Positions 41,028-49,840 of a stretch of DNA of 64,000 nucleotides are shown here, one piece after another. The notes under the pieces were generated by a model that saw only the letters and a list, made by a program, of their open reading frames with translations, was not told where the DNA came from and did not search any database. The DNA is from Pinibacter sp031553495. Its GTDB lineage: Bacteria > Bacteroidota > Bacteroidia > Chitinophagales > Chitinophagaceae. Location of the stretch: positions 1-64,000 of the forward strand of contig JAVBLN010000046.1 of NCBI GenBank assembly GCA_031553495.1. The letters run 5' to 3'. The position numbers and the translations under genes were made by a program. Within the stretch, counting starts at the first letter, position 1. Each line of letters begins with the position of its first letter.

Positions 41028-42164
41028 CTCCGGTAACTGCAGATCCGTTATAACCGGGTAATGATCGGAAAGCGCGACTTTGTCGCACTTATACTGAAGT
41101 ACTTTAAACTGCTTGTTGGCAAGAATATAATCGATGCGCAATGTGGGAGAAATAAAAGACAACGTTCTTCCAATACCAAATCCTTTTTTACTAAAAGCAT
41201 CCTGACGGTTGCCTTTCATTTGAAAATAAATGTAGGAATTAGGCAGCTCGTTAAAATCGCCACAAATAACTTCGGGATAAGGGCTGCTGTCCAAAACAGG
41301 TTTTATTACTTTCACCTGGTGCATGCGCAACGCATAAGCTCTTCTGAATTTTTTTAAAATGCCCTTGCTATTTACCATAGCGCTATCGGCATTTTTACTT
41401 AATTGTTTTATTTGCCTGAACTCTCTTCCGCCAAATAACATCGACTGCATGTGCGTGGCAAACACTCTTATTCTTTTACCATTTACATCAATATCCGTCC
41501 ATATAAAACTTTCATTATTCTTAAGCGAATCGGGGCCGCCGTAACGCTGCCTGAATGAATCCACAATCGGATATTTAGAAAAAATGGCTACACCGGTTTC
41601 ATATAAACTATCCCAACGGATGTGGTCTCTTGCAAAATATAAATATGGGAAACGAAGGCTGTCGCGGATATAAGGAATATTCTTCGCGAATTCTTTTATA
41701 TTATTCGATTCAAAAAATTCTTCCACGCACAAAATATCGATGTCATTTTTGTCGATATACTCAAACATTTTTTTTCGCTTCGATATTTTACCGGGCGCCC
41801 AATACTTGTTCATTTCATCCCATCGCGCCACATTCCACTGCATTATACGTACGCTATTGTCCTGCTTTTTTTGTTCAAATTTTGATAAGGGATTAAATGC
41901 GAAAAAAGCGTTCAGTTGCGGCCATCCTATTATCAACACGATAAGCGACAGCAACGCCCATTTAGATCTGAACAATAGCCAAAACAATACAAAGCCCGCG
42001 TTTAATATAACCCATGCGGCAAAAGCAACACCTAATATAGACACATACCAAAAAGTATCGGGAACCAAAAATGCACTGCTACAGGCAAGCAAAAAAATTG
42101 CGGCAACTACCACATTGCATATGATAAAAAAGCGTTTGGTGAATGTCAGAAAGAAATTAGGCAT
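41025..42164 (-). CDS. Membrane-anchored endonuclease/exonuclease/phosphatase family protein
   Basis: A 379-residue protein. Three hydrophobic segments (about residues 12-30, 35-65 and 67-82) anchor it in the inner membrane. From about residue 105 the EEP (DNase I-like) fold begins: IMQWNVARWDE (metal Asn), CVEEFFES (metal Glu), the catalytic GDFNELPNS and the final SDHYPVITDLQL (Asp-His). The substrate could be a nucleic acid, phospholipid or sugar phosphate. Such membrane-tethered EEP proteins are common in Bacteroidota without assigned function. Followed on the same strand by comB upstream (50-bp gap). Confidence 0.86.
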   Translation of the reverse strand: MPNFFLTFTKRFFIICNVVVAAIFLLACSSAFLVPDTFWYVSILGVAFAAWVILNAGFVLFWLLFRSKWALLSLIVLIIGWPQLNAFFAFNPLSKFEQKKQDNSVRIMQWNVARWDEMNKYWAPGKISKRKKMFEYIDKNDIDILCVEEFFESNNIKEFAKNIPYIRDSLRFPYLYFARDHIRWDSLYETGVAIFSKYPIVDSFRQRYGGPDSLKNNESFIWTDIDVNGKRIRVFATHMQSMLFGGREFRQIKQLSKNADSAMVNSKGILKKFRRAYALRMHQVKVIKPVLDSSPYPEVICGDFNELPNSYIYFQMKGNRQDAFSKKGFGIGRTLSFISPTLRIDYILANKQFKVLQYKCDKVALSDHYPVITDLQLPE

Positions 42165-42213
42165 AATTAAAATTAAGCAATTTGAAAAATGGAACTATTT
42201 TCACATTTTTAGA

Positions 42214-42930
42214 TTATACCACGAGTTTTCCATCTCTATATATTGGTAGCACATTCGCAATATCGGAAGTTACGCAATAATGAAGATCTTTTTGAAGTCC
42301 ATATGCTGCAAGCCTATGCCAATGTGTGGTTAATTGCACAAAGCTGTATAAATCATGCTTATGCAACTCATACATATTTTCCGCCATAAGCGAGGAGTCG
42401 CAATGAATGGTAAAATGCTCTTTAACCCTGTTTATAACTGCGCCGGCAAACAAAGTATCTTCCATGTTGAAACGATCTTTCCATGCAGAGCAGCCGAGTA
42501 TTACATTTCTTTTTTGCTGTATCAGAAAATCGCACACCGCTGAGAGGTTTGGGAAAGAGCCTGTAACAATTTCGGCAGCGTTAGAATCCAGCGCCATATG
42601 AAGTAATTTAGTTCCGTTTGTAGTAGTAAGAACCAGCGTTTTGTTTTCAATAAATTCTCTTGGGTATTCAGCGGGAGAATTACCAAATAATAATCCGGGA
42701 ATCACTTTGCCATCTCGTTCGCCGGCTGTTATACCGCCGGTTTCGCGACCAATTTGCTTACACCTCTCCACATCGGCCACCGGAATTACTGCCGCCGCGC
42801 CGTTATGCAATGCTGTGCAAATGGTAGATGTGGCGCGAAATACATCAATTATAACGACTATAGCTTCGTTCAAATTATATAAGTGTAATAATGCCGGAGA
42901 TAAACAAGTAAAAAATGTCGGTTTATTCAT
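42214..42930 (-). CDS. comB: 2-phosphosulfolactate phosphatase family protein
   Basis: A 238-residue ComB-family protein. ComB hydrolyses 2-phosphosulfolactate to sulfolactate in coenzyme M biosynthesis of methanogens; bacterial members probably serve other sulfonate routes. Family segments are VVIIDVFRATSTICTAL, VIPVADVERC, AGERDGKVIPGLLFGNSPAE and LTTTNGTKLL, with conserved Asp, Arg and Asn residues. The ATG at 42930 is used because the longer frame adds an unrelated hydrophobic stretch. It is in the same direction as the EEP gene. Confidence 0.88.
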   Translation of the reverse strand: MNKPTFFTCLSPALLHLYNLNEAIVVIIDVFRATSTICTALHNGAAAVIPVADVERCKQIGRETGGITAGERDGKVIPGLLFGNSPAEYPREFIENKTLVLTTTNGTKLLHMALDSNAAEIVTGSFPNLSAVCDFLIQQKRNVILGCSAWKDRFNMEDTLFAGAVINRVKEHFTIHCDSSLMAENMYELHKHDLYSFVQLTTHWHRLAAYGLQKDLHYCVTSDIANVLPIYRDGKLVV

Positions 42931-43123
42931 GTGTAAATTGATAGTGATTAGTGATGTGCAGGTCAAAAATAAAAATTCAAATTTCAAAAAACGAAAAACT
43001 TTTGAGGAATAACTTTCCGAACAAAATTTCATTAAGCGTAACTACCTGCTTGAAGTGGTAATGAGTTGTAAGCGCTATGTGATAAGCGAAAGGATTATTC
43101 GACGGTTTTCAAAGAGATCTTAC

Positions 43124-43597
43124 CTAATTCAAAAACAGTTTCCATTTTTCAGACTCTGCATATTCTTTAATTACAGCATTTCTGCTTTCAACTAATTTTT
43201 GCATGTAAGAAGTTAGAAAAACCATGTTAAAAATTTTACCCGCAATTCCATATGGCGATTCAAAGGAAACCATGTCTATCATTATGGTTCCATTTGCCGC
43301 CGGTTTAAAATAATGTTCGTGTTTTATACTCTTAAAATCGCCTTTTGTCATTTCATCAGTAAACAACAACGGCCTTTCAAAAGCAGTAATTTTTGATTGA
43401 AGAATTCTTGTTTTACCTAAATGCTTCGCTTTCCAGGTTATAGTATCATTAAGCGCTATAAGGCCAGAAATAGTTCCAGATATTGCTTCTTCTCCGGTAT
43501 GTTTTAAAGACATTTTATGCAGTTCTATACTTCTGCATAAATCAAAAACCCTTTCAACAGGAGCAGCTATAAATGTGGTAAGATGAATTACAGGCAT
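43124..43597 (-). CDS. SRPBCC (START-like) family protein
   Basis: A 157-residue helix-grip protein that binds a hydrophobic ligand in a cavity. The start MPVIHLTTFIAAPVERVFDLCRS-type segment, WKAKHLGKTRILQSKI, FERPLLFTDEM and the long C-terminal helix fit SRPBCC/ligand-binding cyclase-like proteins. Members with this LTTFIAAPVERVFDL start are often found as single genes in Bacteroidota. No catalytic residues are clear. A second ATG three codons upstream is possible. It sits upstream of gcvT's terminator with no operon partner. Confidence 0.8.
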   Translation of the reverse strand: MPVIHLTTFIAAPVERVFDLCRSIELHKMSLKHTGEEAISGTISGLIALNDTITWKAKHLGKTRILQSKITAFERPLLFTDEMTKGDFKSIKHEHYFKPAANGTIMIDMVSFESPYGIAGKIFNMVFLTSYMQKLVESRNAVIKEYAESEKWKLFLN

Positions 43598-43614
43598 AGC
43601 TAACATTTAAAAAA

Positions 43615-43643
43615 AAGTTACCGGCCACCAAAGCCGGTAACTT
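43615..43643 (-). terminator. Intrinsic terminator of gcvT
   Basis: On the minus strand AAGTTACCGGC, 7-nt loop, GCCGGTAACTT, followed by a run of T residues (A-run 43608-43616 on the plus strand). A perfect 11-bp stem starting 11 bp after the gcvT stop. Confidence 0.93.
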
Positions 43644-43653
43644 CTATTGCAAA

Positions 43654-44739
43654 TTATGCGAATGGTAATTTAACCACTTTTGCTTTTAATAGTTTATCAC
43701 GAACGCTTACAAATATTTCAGAATCGATATTTGCATGCGAAACGGCTACATATCCCAATCCTATTGCTTTTTGTAAGCTTGGCGATTGTGTTCCCGAAGT
43801 TACAAAACCAAGAACATTTCCATTTGCATCCTTTATTTCGTAATGGCTGCGTGGAATACCTTTATCGATCATTTCAAAGCCAATCAATTTACGTTGTACC
43901 CCTTCTGCTTTTTGTTTTTCCAGAATGCCTTTGGCGGTAAAATCTTTAGTGAATTTTGTAATCCAGCCAAGGCCGCCTTCAAGCGGAGTGGTATTATCAT
44001 CAATATCATTTCCATAAAGACAGAATCCCATTTCCAGGCGCAGCGTGTCTCTGGCGCCAAGTCCCACAGGTTTTATACCCAATTCCGCTCCCGCTTCAAA
44101 GATCGCATTCCATATTTTATCTGCTGCATCATCTTTGTCTTCAAAATAAATTTCTACACCACCGGCGCCTGTGTAACCCGTAGCGCTGATCAATACATTT
44201 TCCACACCTGCAAAAGTTCCCTTCACGAAAGTGTAGTATTTAAGATTTAAGATATCAACATTTGTAAGCGGCTGCAATATTTTTGTAGCATTCGGTCCCT
44301 GTATGGCCAGCAAACATGTTTTGTCGGAAATGTTATGCATCTCCACATTTGCCGTGTTATGTTTTGATATCCAGTCCCAGTCTTTTTCAATGTTTGAAGC
44401 ATTCACCACCAGCATATACGCCTTATTGGGTTCCAGGCAATAAATAAGCAGATCGTCCACAATACCGCCATTTTCATTAGGCAAACAGCTATACTGCGCT
44501 TTCCCGGCGTCAAGCTTTGAGGCGTCATTACTGGTAACACGCTGAATAAGGTCCAAAGCGTTCTCTCCTTTTAAAATAAATTCGCCCATATGGCTTACGT
44601 CAAATACGCCGGCATTATTGCGCACGGCCGCATGCTCATCGTTAATACCACTGTATGAAATGGGCATGTTATACCCCGCGAACGGCGCCATTTTTGCACC
44701 CAACGCTATATGCTTTTGCGTGAAGGGAGTGTTTTTCAT
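43654..44739 (-). CDS. gcvT: Glycine cleavage system aminomethyltransferase (T protein)
   Basis: GcvT takes the aminomethyl group from lipoylated H protein, releases ammonia and makes 5,10-methylene-THF. The 361-residue protein has the T-protein start TPFTQKHIALGAKMAPFAGY with SYSGINDEHAAVRNNAGVFD, the folate-binding Asp region DVSHMGEF, GIVDDLLIY and TGYTGAGGVEIYFED. The C-terminal barrel ends with GLGYVAV and VRDKLLKAKVV. Other gcv genes are not in the window. The link to MetH is only through the folate pool. A strong terminator follows it. Confidence 0.96.
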   Translation of the reverse strand: MKNTPFTQKHIALGAKMAPFAGYNMPISYSGINDEHAAVRNNAGVFDVSHMGEFILKGENALDLIQRVTSNDASKLDAGKAQYSCLPNENGGIVDDLLIYCLEPNKAYMLVVNASNIEKDWDWISKHNTANVEMHNISDKTCLLAIQGPNATKILQPLTNVDILNLKYYTFVKGTFAGVENVLISATGYTGAGGVEIYFEDKDDAADKIWNAIFEAGAELGIKPVGLGARDTLRLEMGFCLYGNDIDDNTTPLEGGLGWITKFTKDFTAKGILEKQKAEGVQRKLIGFEMIDKGIPRSHYEIKDANGNVLGFVTSGTQSPSLQKAIGLGYVAVSHANIDSEIFVSVRDKLLKAKVVKLPFA

Positions 44740-44774
44740 TGTTTGATTAATTTAGGTTTAAAGCCGAGCAAAAA

Positions 44775-44825
44775 TAATGTGGAAATGTGAGAAATGTAAA
44801 AAATATAGAAATATGAAAATGTGGC
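44775..44825. repeat. 8-bp tandem repeat upstream of gcvT
   Basis: AATGTGGA/AATGTGAG/AAATGTAA words, degenerating rightwards. Starts about 35 bp upstream of the gcvT start codon. Confidence 0.6.
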
Positions 44826-44899
44826 ATATACTGTAAACACCTGATGACTGACTTGCAGGGGCAATCATTACAAAATTTTAACAGCTTTTAATAGTAATA

Positions 44900-44979
44900 T
44901 TTTTTGTGTACCGGCGATAGTATTTCATGGCATCATCGTTGTGTCACTCACTTGTACGGTAGTAATGCTATTGAGCGGG
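44900..44979 (+). repeat. K-element 23, T-first, box type A
   Basis: T6, GTGTACCGGCGATAGTATTT, CATGGCATCATCG, TTGTGTCACTCACTTGTAC, GGTAGTAATGCTATTGAGC. It has the TTTCATGGCATC left-module variant shared with copies 2, 4, 26 and 30. Confidence 0.92.
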
Positions 44980-44989
44980 TTGTTGGTGT

Positions 44990-45096
44990 TTAACCACAAG
45001 AAGCACAATAGAGGCTTGAGGAACACAAGGGCTGATGGCGGTTCAGCATGCGCTTGTGCGCCTTGTGTTTTCCTTTGTGGCCCTTGTGGTTAAAAA
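44990..45096. repeat. AACCAC-type inverted repeat
   Basis: TTAACCACAAGAAGCACAAT on the left and CCTTTGTGGCCCTTGTGGTT on the right form an imperfect stem with a short central region. Related to the element between the two metH genes. Confidence 0.75.
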
Positions 45097-45130
45097 AGTG
45101 ATGCACTCAATAGTTCAATGATTCGAAATT

Positions 45131-45154
45131 AAAAAACCCCGATTGAAATCGGGG
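45131..45154 (-). terminator. Intrinsic terminator of the lipoprotein gene
   Basis: On the minus strand CCCCGAT, loop TTCA, ATCGGGG, then T6. It lies 85 bp after the lipoprotein stop codon and probably ends the receptor-lipoprotein transcript. Confidence 0.85.
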
Positions 45155-45238
45155 TACAATGGAAATTTAATTCTTAACACCAGGCAGCGGTTAAACTGCC
45201 ATTCACTTGATAAGGTTTTATTCTATATCGCCTTTACA

Positions 45239-46636
45239 TTATTTATCCCAAACAGCCCATTTTGCAGTCCAGTCGTTGGTGTCATCCATAGCTCCGATAA
45301 AAGAAGTTTTGTCAAAGAATGAATCGCTTAATCCTCTGTAATCGAATTTGCCTGCTGTTGCCAATGCCGGCGAACCCGCAGCCGGCTTTACATTCGGAGC
45401 TTTATTATTGAACGGATCTGATAATTTGATGAGAGTTGGATCAGTATACACTACACTAAGATTTCTAATTGTTGTTGTATCCTTAAGGCCAACAACTGTC
45501 CAAACGCCTTTGGAGCCATCGTTCCCAAGCTGAAACACATTATTTGCCGCATGCAAAAAACTATTATAAAAACGACTTGAATCCTTCCTGTAATAATTTG
45601 CGGTGGAGTCGTCATCAATATCGAGACCGGCTTTCTGACCACCAATTACAATAGAGTTGGCCAATACAAATCTCGCGCCTCTTCTCCAGCGCATACCATA
45701 ACCGTAATCCGAATTTACATTAGTGGCCCTTCCCGAATTGGGACCAATGGCAGTGAAATTGGATAAGGTTGGAAAGGTGACCGGCGCTCTGTCAAGCTTG
45801 AAACCATTTGAGGTGTTCACATTGTCCACTTCAAAATTGTTTGAGTAATCGCCGCTGGTTCCTTTAGCATCTGTAAATTTTGGATCCTTAATAGAAATAG
45901 CATATTGAATTTTACCACGGTAGCCGTCATCCATGTCAAAATCGTCGTCTGCACAGTTGTAAGCAATCAGGTGTTTGCAATTAACCGTACCGCCAAAAAA
46001 TTCAAACGCATCATCCAACCCTCGAACTACCTGTATGTAATCGATAGTAGTGCCTGACCCCACAGCATATAAAGACAAACCGTTTATTTCATCACCGGGA
46101 TTAACGGCTTTACCTGCATACTCAATACGCACATACCGCATTATACCTGAGCTATGCGCATCGTTACTTCCGCCAAATGCACTGAAAGCAGCATCTACAC
46201 CACCTTCAATTACAGTATGATTGTTGTTGCCTTTTGCCTGTCCTACCAAAACTACGCCGCCCAAATCTCCGGGAGCCGGGGTCGCCTCATTTGAGGTAAA
46301 TACAATTGGATTGTCCGCGTTTGCATCCGCAACTATTGTCGCGTCCCTGTAAATTACCAGTACGCCTGCGGAGTCTTTATTCGATACTATTTTAGTTCCC
46401 GGCTCGATGGTTAAAGTAGCTCCGTCACTAACGTAAACATATCCACGCAAACGGTAAACTTTATCCTTAGTAAGTTTTCTGTCCGCCTTTATCACTCCAC
46501 GTATATCAACAGTGTTAGTGACCGGATTAACCACATCAACTCCGCCTCCTACAGGGTCCGTGGAGTTGTCGCTTTTATTACATCCAATACCTAAAGTAAT
46601 GGATCCGAGCAAAATAACAGATGCGATCTTTTTCAT
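45239..46636 (-). CDS. Right-handed beta-helix lipoprotein linked to TonB receptor
   Basis: A 465-residue surface or periplasmic lipoprotein. The signal peptide ends in a lipobox with Cys19 (SITLGIGC), followed by a Ser/Asp/Gly-rich linker. The rest looks like a parallel beta-helix: YVSDGATLTIEPGTKI, GGVVLVGQAKG, GGTVNCKHLIAYNCADDDFDMDDGY-like rungs. Such proteins are frequently encoded just after a TonB receptor in Bacteroidota, as here (51-bp gap), suggesting a shared exported function such as ligand capture. The substrate is unknown. Repeated DDD/DMDD acidic turns could bind calcium (inference). Confidence 0.82.
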   Translation of the reverse strand: MKKIASVILLGSITLGIGCNKSDNSTDPVGGGVDVVNPVTNTVDIRGVIKADRKLTKDKVYRLRGYVYVSDGATLTIEPGTKIVSNKDSAGVLVIYRDATIVADANADNPIVFTSNEATPAPGDLGGVVLVGQAKGNNNHTVIEGGVDAAFSAFGGSNDAHSSGIMRYVRIEYAGKAVNPGDEINGLSLYAVGSGTTIDYIQVVRGLDDAFEFFGGTVNCKHLIAYNCADDDFDMDDGYRGKIQYAISIKDPKFTDAKGTSGDYSNNFEVDNVNTSNGFKLDRAPVTFPTLSNFTAIGPNSGRATNVNSDYGYGMRWRRGARFVLANSIVIGGQKAGLDIDDDSTANYYRKDSSRFYNSFLHAANNVFQLGNDGSKGVWTVVGLKDTTTIRNLSVVYTDPTLIKLSDPFNNKAPNVKPAAGSPALATAGKFDYRGLSDSFFDKTSFIGAMDDTNDWTAKWAVWDK

Positions 46637-46687
46637 TGTTTTTTGATTTCTTTTTTGTTGATAGTGCTTGTTAGTTTTGCGCTACAT

Positions 46688-49507
46688 TTAACGGCCAAAA
46701 TTGTATTTCAAGCCAAGTGTAGCAGTTGTTCCAAATTTGAATGATGTTATTGTTTTGTCTTCTTTCGAATTATAATTCATATTGGATGGGTCACTGTCAA
46801 ACTTATAATACCAGGCATATGGTTGCGCAAGGATGTCGCTTATAGTAAGTTTGATCTCCAGCTTTTGATGATAGCATTTTTTTGCAATTTGAAAATCTAT
46901 CACATCACGTGGCTTCTCGAAAATATTCATAGCCGCGCCGCTCATAGCGCGGTATCTTAAACGCGGTCCGATCCTGTTATACAAAACATTTACTGAAAAA
47001 TTATCATCAAACGAAGTGTAGTTCAATCCAGTGTTGATGAGGTATGGAGATTGTCCCTGCATAGGACTATTAATAGATACAGAATCAATTTTTACCGAAC
47101 CTTTAATATAAGCCGCATTCGCATACAGTGCGAAATGGTCAAGAAAACGACTTCCCAAAAAGTCAAGTTTTTTCCTTACTTCAATTTCCACTCCATATAC
47201 TTTGGAGCTATTCGCATTTGCATAAGACAACACATCATTGCCTCTGTTTGTTTGCTCGATCGGTTTGCTGAAATACTTATAAAAAGTACTTAAAGAAACG
47301 ATTTCTCCGGCTGCAGGAAACCATTCATAACGGGCATCAATATTCGTATTTTTTGAGCGCACCAGTTTGTCATTTCCAATGATGCTGATATTATTATCAT
47401 AATCGTACACACTATAAGATGCAAGCTCACGAAATTCCGGACGGTTAATAGCCCGGGAAGCCGCCAGGCGCAAATTCGATTGATCGCTGAGTGAATAGGT
47501 TAATATGAAAGAGGGCAGCACATCAAGGTTATTAAGTTTTATATCTGCCTTATTTTTTGATGAAAGCATCTGGTTGTAATTCTCAATTCTTGCACCCCAG
47601 GTTAGCCTGAATTTATTGGAAAATTTATTATCAAGCATTACGTAGCCTGCATTCAACATAGCCTCACCAGTATATTGAACGGTATTGGTAGCAATATTAG
47701 CTACTGTTAAATTATATGCATCAATATTCTCACTACTGAATAAATTATTGAGCGAAGTATTTTTCCCTTCATTGATTTGAACACCATAGAAATCGAGCGA
47801 TGCATAACCCAGCGCATTAGCTTCAGCACTTCTGTTGCGGTAATAATTAGCTGTGCCAATTTTCAGCTTTTGCGTCAGATCCCACAGTCTGAACTCTTTT
47901 GCGATATTGGCGTTTGCCCCAAAAATATTTTCCTGTAAAAAGGAATATATGCGACCGGCATTTCTTATTTCCGGCGAGTTTTCATTATTCAATTTCAAAT
48001 AGAAGTTACTGTGGGAATTATCTCCCGAACGATAAGTCAGTATTTTCTGATCAGGTTGATTTCTGTAGGTTAGCCCATAAGCGGCATTCCAGTCAAAAGT
48101 CCAGTTGTTATTTAACTTATGTAAACCTTCAAGTACCGAATTATAAATACCATTATTTAGAGGCTCTGTATTTACACTTTTTACATCAAAAAAATTTTCT
48201 CCACCGTTCACTTCATTTCTTCCCGATCGTAATGCACTTGTGTTTGAAAAGTCGTTATTAAATAAGTTCTTAAAAGATATTTTGCTTTTGCCATAAGAAT
48301 ACGTCAGACTCAATAATGCGGATAAATTATTTTTTACCTCATAATTGGACGTATTGTAGCTATATAAAAACATTTTATCAACCTGGTAGTCATCGCGGTT
48401 CCTTTGAGATACTCTTCTTCCGGTACTATAACCTACAGAGTATATGTAGCCAAGCTTTTTTCTACCATTTATAATTTTAGTATTCCCACCTGTAAACGAT
48501 ACGCTTAGATTTGGGAGACTCTGATTGGCGGGTTCATAACCAAAAGTGTTCGAAAACATTTTCGTTACGTCTTTTTTGAATCCCGGACTTTCATTTATAA
48601 AAGAACCGCCGCGTTTATAATACGGTTGAGGCATTAATCTTGAGTCATCAAAAAAACCAACAGGATCAAATTTGCCTTTAGGAAAACCGGTATAAAAATT
48701 TTTGAATGTTGTCATCGAATTATAGCCAAGTGAAACTGATAATTCACTCAATGTTTTCGATGGATAATCTTTTGTTGAAACCTTTATAGCGCCACCGGAA
48801 AAGTCGCCCGGAAGATCCGGTGTTGAGGATTTATAAATAACCAGATTGTCAATCAATGATGATGGGATTATATCAAACGAAAAAGCTTTTTTATCAGGCT
48901 CGGTGCTGGGCAGCATACTGTTATTAAGCATTGCGGTATTATACCTTTCGTTAAGACCTCTTATTACAACAAACTTATTATCTTGTACCGAAGCGCCGCT
49001 CACACGTTTCAACACTTCGCCGGTATTGCGGTCCGGCGATTTTTTTATAATCTCTGCTGAAATACCATCAGATATGGAAGCGCTGTTTTTTTGAATGCTA
49101 TACAAAGAAGCGATAGTTTCTTTTTTGGCGCTTGCCTTCACTACTACTTCAGAAAGTTGCGATTTATTATTACGTTGCATGATCACCTGCATCGTATTGT
49201 TCTCAGCATTCACTAGTAATCCGGCAATATTTCTTGCCATATATCCAACATGTGAAATGGTAAGATTATAAACTTTATTGTTTTCAAGCAGCGCAAAAAA
49301 GCGGCCCTCCACATCGGTTACAAATCCGTTTTTAAGCCCATCAATGGCGATGGTTGCACCAACAAGCGGAGAGGAAGTTTCTTCATCAAGCACTTTGCCT
49401 GATACTTTTACGGTCTGTGTCCAGGCTATGCCCTTTATTAGCAGGAGGATTATTAGCAGTAGTATTTGTTTGTTCACAAAAGATAGTTTGTGTGTTAAGA
49501 ATGCCAC
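46688..49507 (-). CDS. TonB-dependent receptor with carboxypeptidase-regulatory domain
   Basis: A 939-residue outer-membrane receptor. A signal peptide (about 1-30) is followed by a CarboxypepD_reg-like domain (VKVSGKVLDEETSSPLVGAT to about residue 115), a plug domain starting LSEVVVKASAKKETIASL with FVVIRGLNERYNTAMLNNS, and a large barrel ending GLKYNFGR. The RGLNERY plug and INRPEFRELASY are shared with a subgroup of FecA/CirA-like receptors of unknown substrate. The downstream lipoprotein is probably its partner. No riboswitch or sigma/anti-sigma pair is adjacent, so regulation is not visible. Confidence 0.92.
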   Translation of the reverse strand: MAFLTHKLSFVNKQILLLIILLLIKGIAWTQTVKVSGKVLDEETSSPLVGATIAIDGLKNGFVTDVEGRFFALLENNKVYNLTISHVGYMARNIAGLLVNAENNTMQVIMQRNNKSQLSEVVVKASAKKETIASLYSIQKNSASISDGISAEIIKKSPDRNTGEVLKRVSGASVQDNKFVVIRGLNERYNTAMLNNSMLPSTEPDKKAFSFDIIPSSLIDNLVIYKSSTPDLPGDFSGGAIKVSTKDYPSKTLSELSVSLGYNSMTTFKNFYTGFPKGKFDPVGFFDDSRLMPQPYYKRGGSFINESPGFKKDVTKMFSNTFGYEPANQSLPNLSVSFTGGNTKIINGRKKLGYIYSVGYSTGRRVSQRNRDDYQVDKMFLYSYNTSNYEVKNNLSALLSLTYSYGKSKISFKNLFNNDFSNTSALRSGRNEVNGGENFFDVKSVNTEPLNNGIYNSVLEGLHKLNNNWTFDWNAAYGLTYRNQPDQKILTYRSGDNSHSNFYLKLNNENSPEIRNAGRIYSFLQENIFGANANIAKEFRLWDLTQKLKIGTANYYRNRSAEANALGYASLDFYGVQINEGKNTSLNNLFSSENIDAYNLTVANIATNTVQYTGEAMLNAGYVMLDNKFSNKFRLTWGARIENYNQMLSSKNKADIKLNNLDVLPSFILTYSLSDQSNLRLAASRAINRPEFRELASYSVYDYDNNISIIGNDKLVRSKNTNIDARYEWFPAAGEIVSLSTFYKYFSKPIEQTNRGNDVLSYANANSSKVYGVEIEVRKKLDFLGSRFLDHFALYANAAYIKGSVKIDSVSINSPMQGQSPYLINTGLNYTSFDDNFSVNVLYNRIGPRLRYRAMSGAAMNIFEKPRDVIDFQIAKKCYHQKLEIKLTISDILAQPYAWYYKFDSDPSNMNYNSKEDKTITSFKFGTTATLGLKYNFGR

Positions 49508-49643
49508 AAAAATATTTGCGCACTATTAACCCACTATTAACCCGCGTTACGAAATGATTACTTATCAATGAACAAATTGTTACTCTGTATTAAGGAAATG
49601 TGAAGTGAAGGTCAAAGATCAGAAGTAAGAGGTTTGATCAGAT

Positions 49644-49780
49644 CACTCAAAACTCAAAACTCATAACTCATAACTTTTTTGTAACGGTCGGTAGTGCTAC
49701 TATTGAGCATCGTTGTGTCACTCACTTGTACGGTAGTAGTGCTATTGAGCGAGTGATGAGTTTTGAGTGATGAGTGAGCC
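49644..49780. repeat. K-element 24 region flanked by mutually complementary heptamers
   Basis: CTCAAAA/CTCAAAA/CTCATAA/CTCATAA (49644-49673) lies on the left, and GTGATGA/GTTTTGA/GTGATGA/GTGAGCC on the right. The two flanks are near-complementary, so the whole region can fold with the K-element in the loop. Confidence 0.72.
49674..49752 (+). repeat. K-element 24, T-first, box type A
   Basis: T6, GTAACGGTCGGTAGTGCTAC, TATTGAGCATCG, TTGTGTCACTCACTTGTAC, GGTAGTAGTGCTATTGAGC. Between the TonB receptor and the T9SS protein gene (both minus strand). Confidence 0.92.
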
Positions 49781-49840
49781 AACCGCCCACTAACATTCAT
49801 GCAACCGTAAATTCGCGAAACCTGTGTATTATAAAACTTA

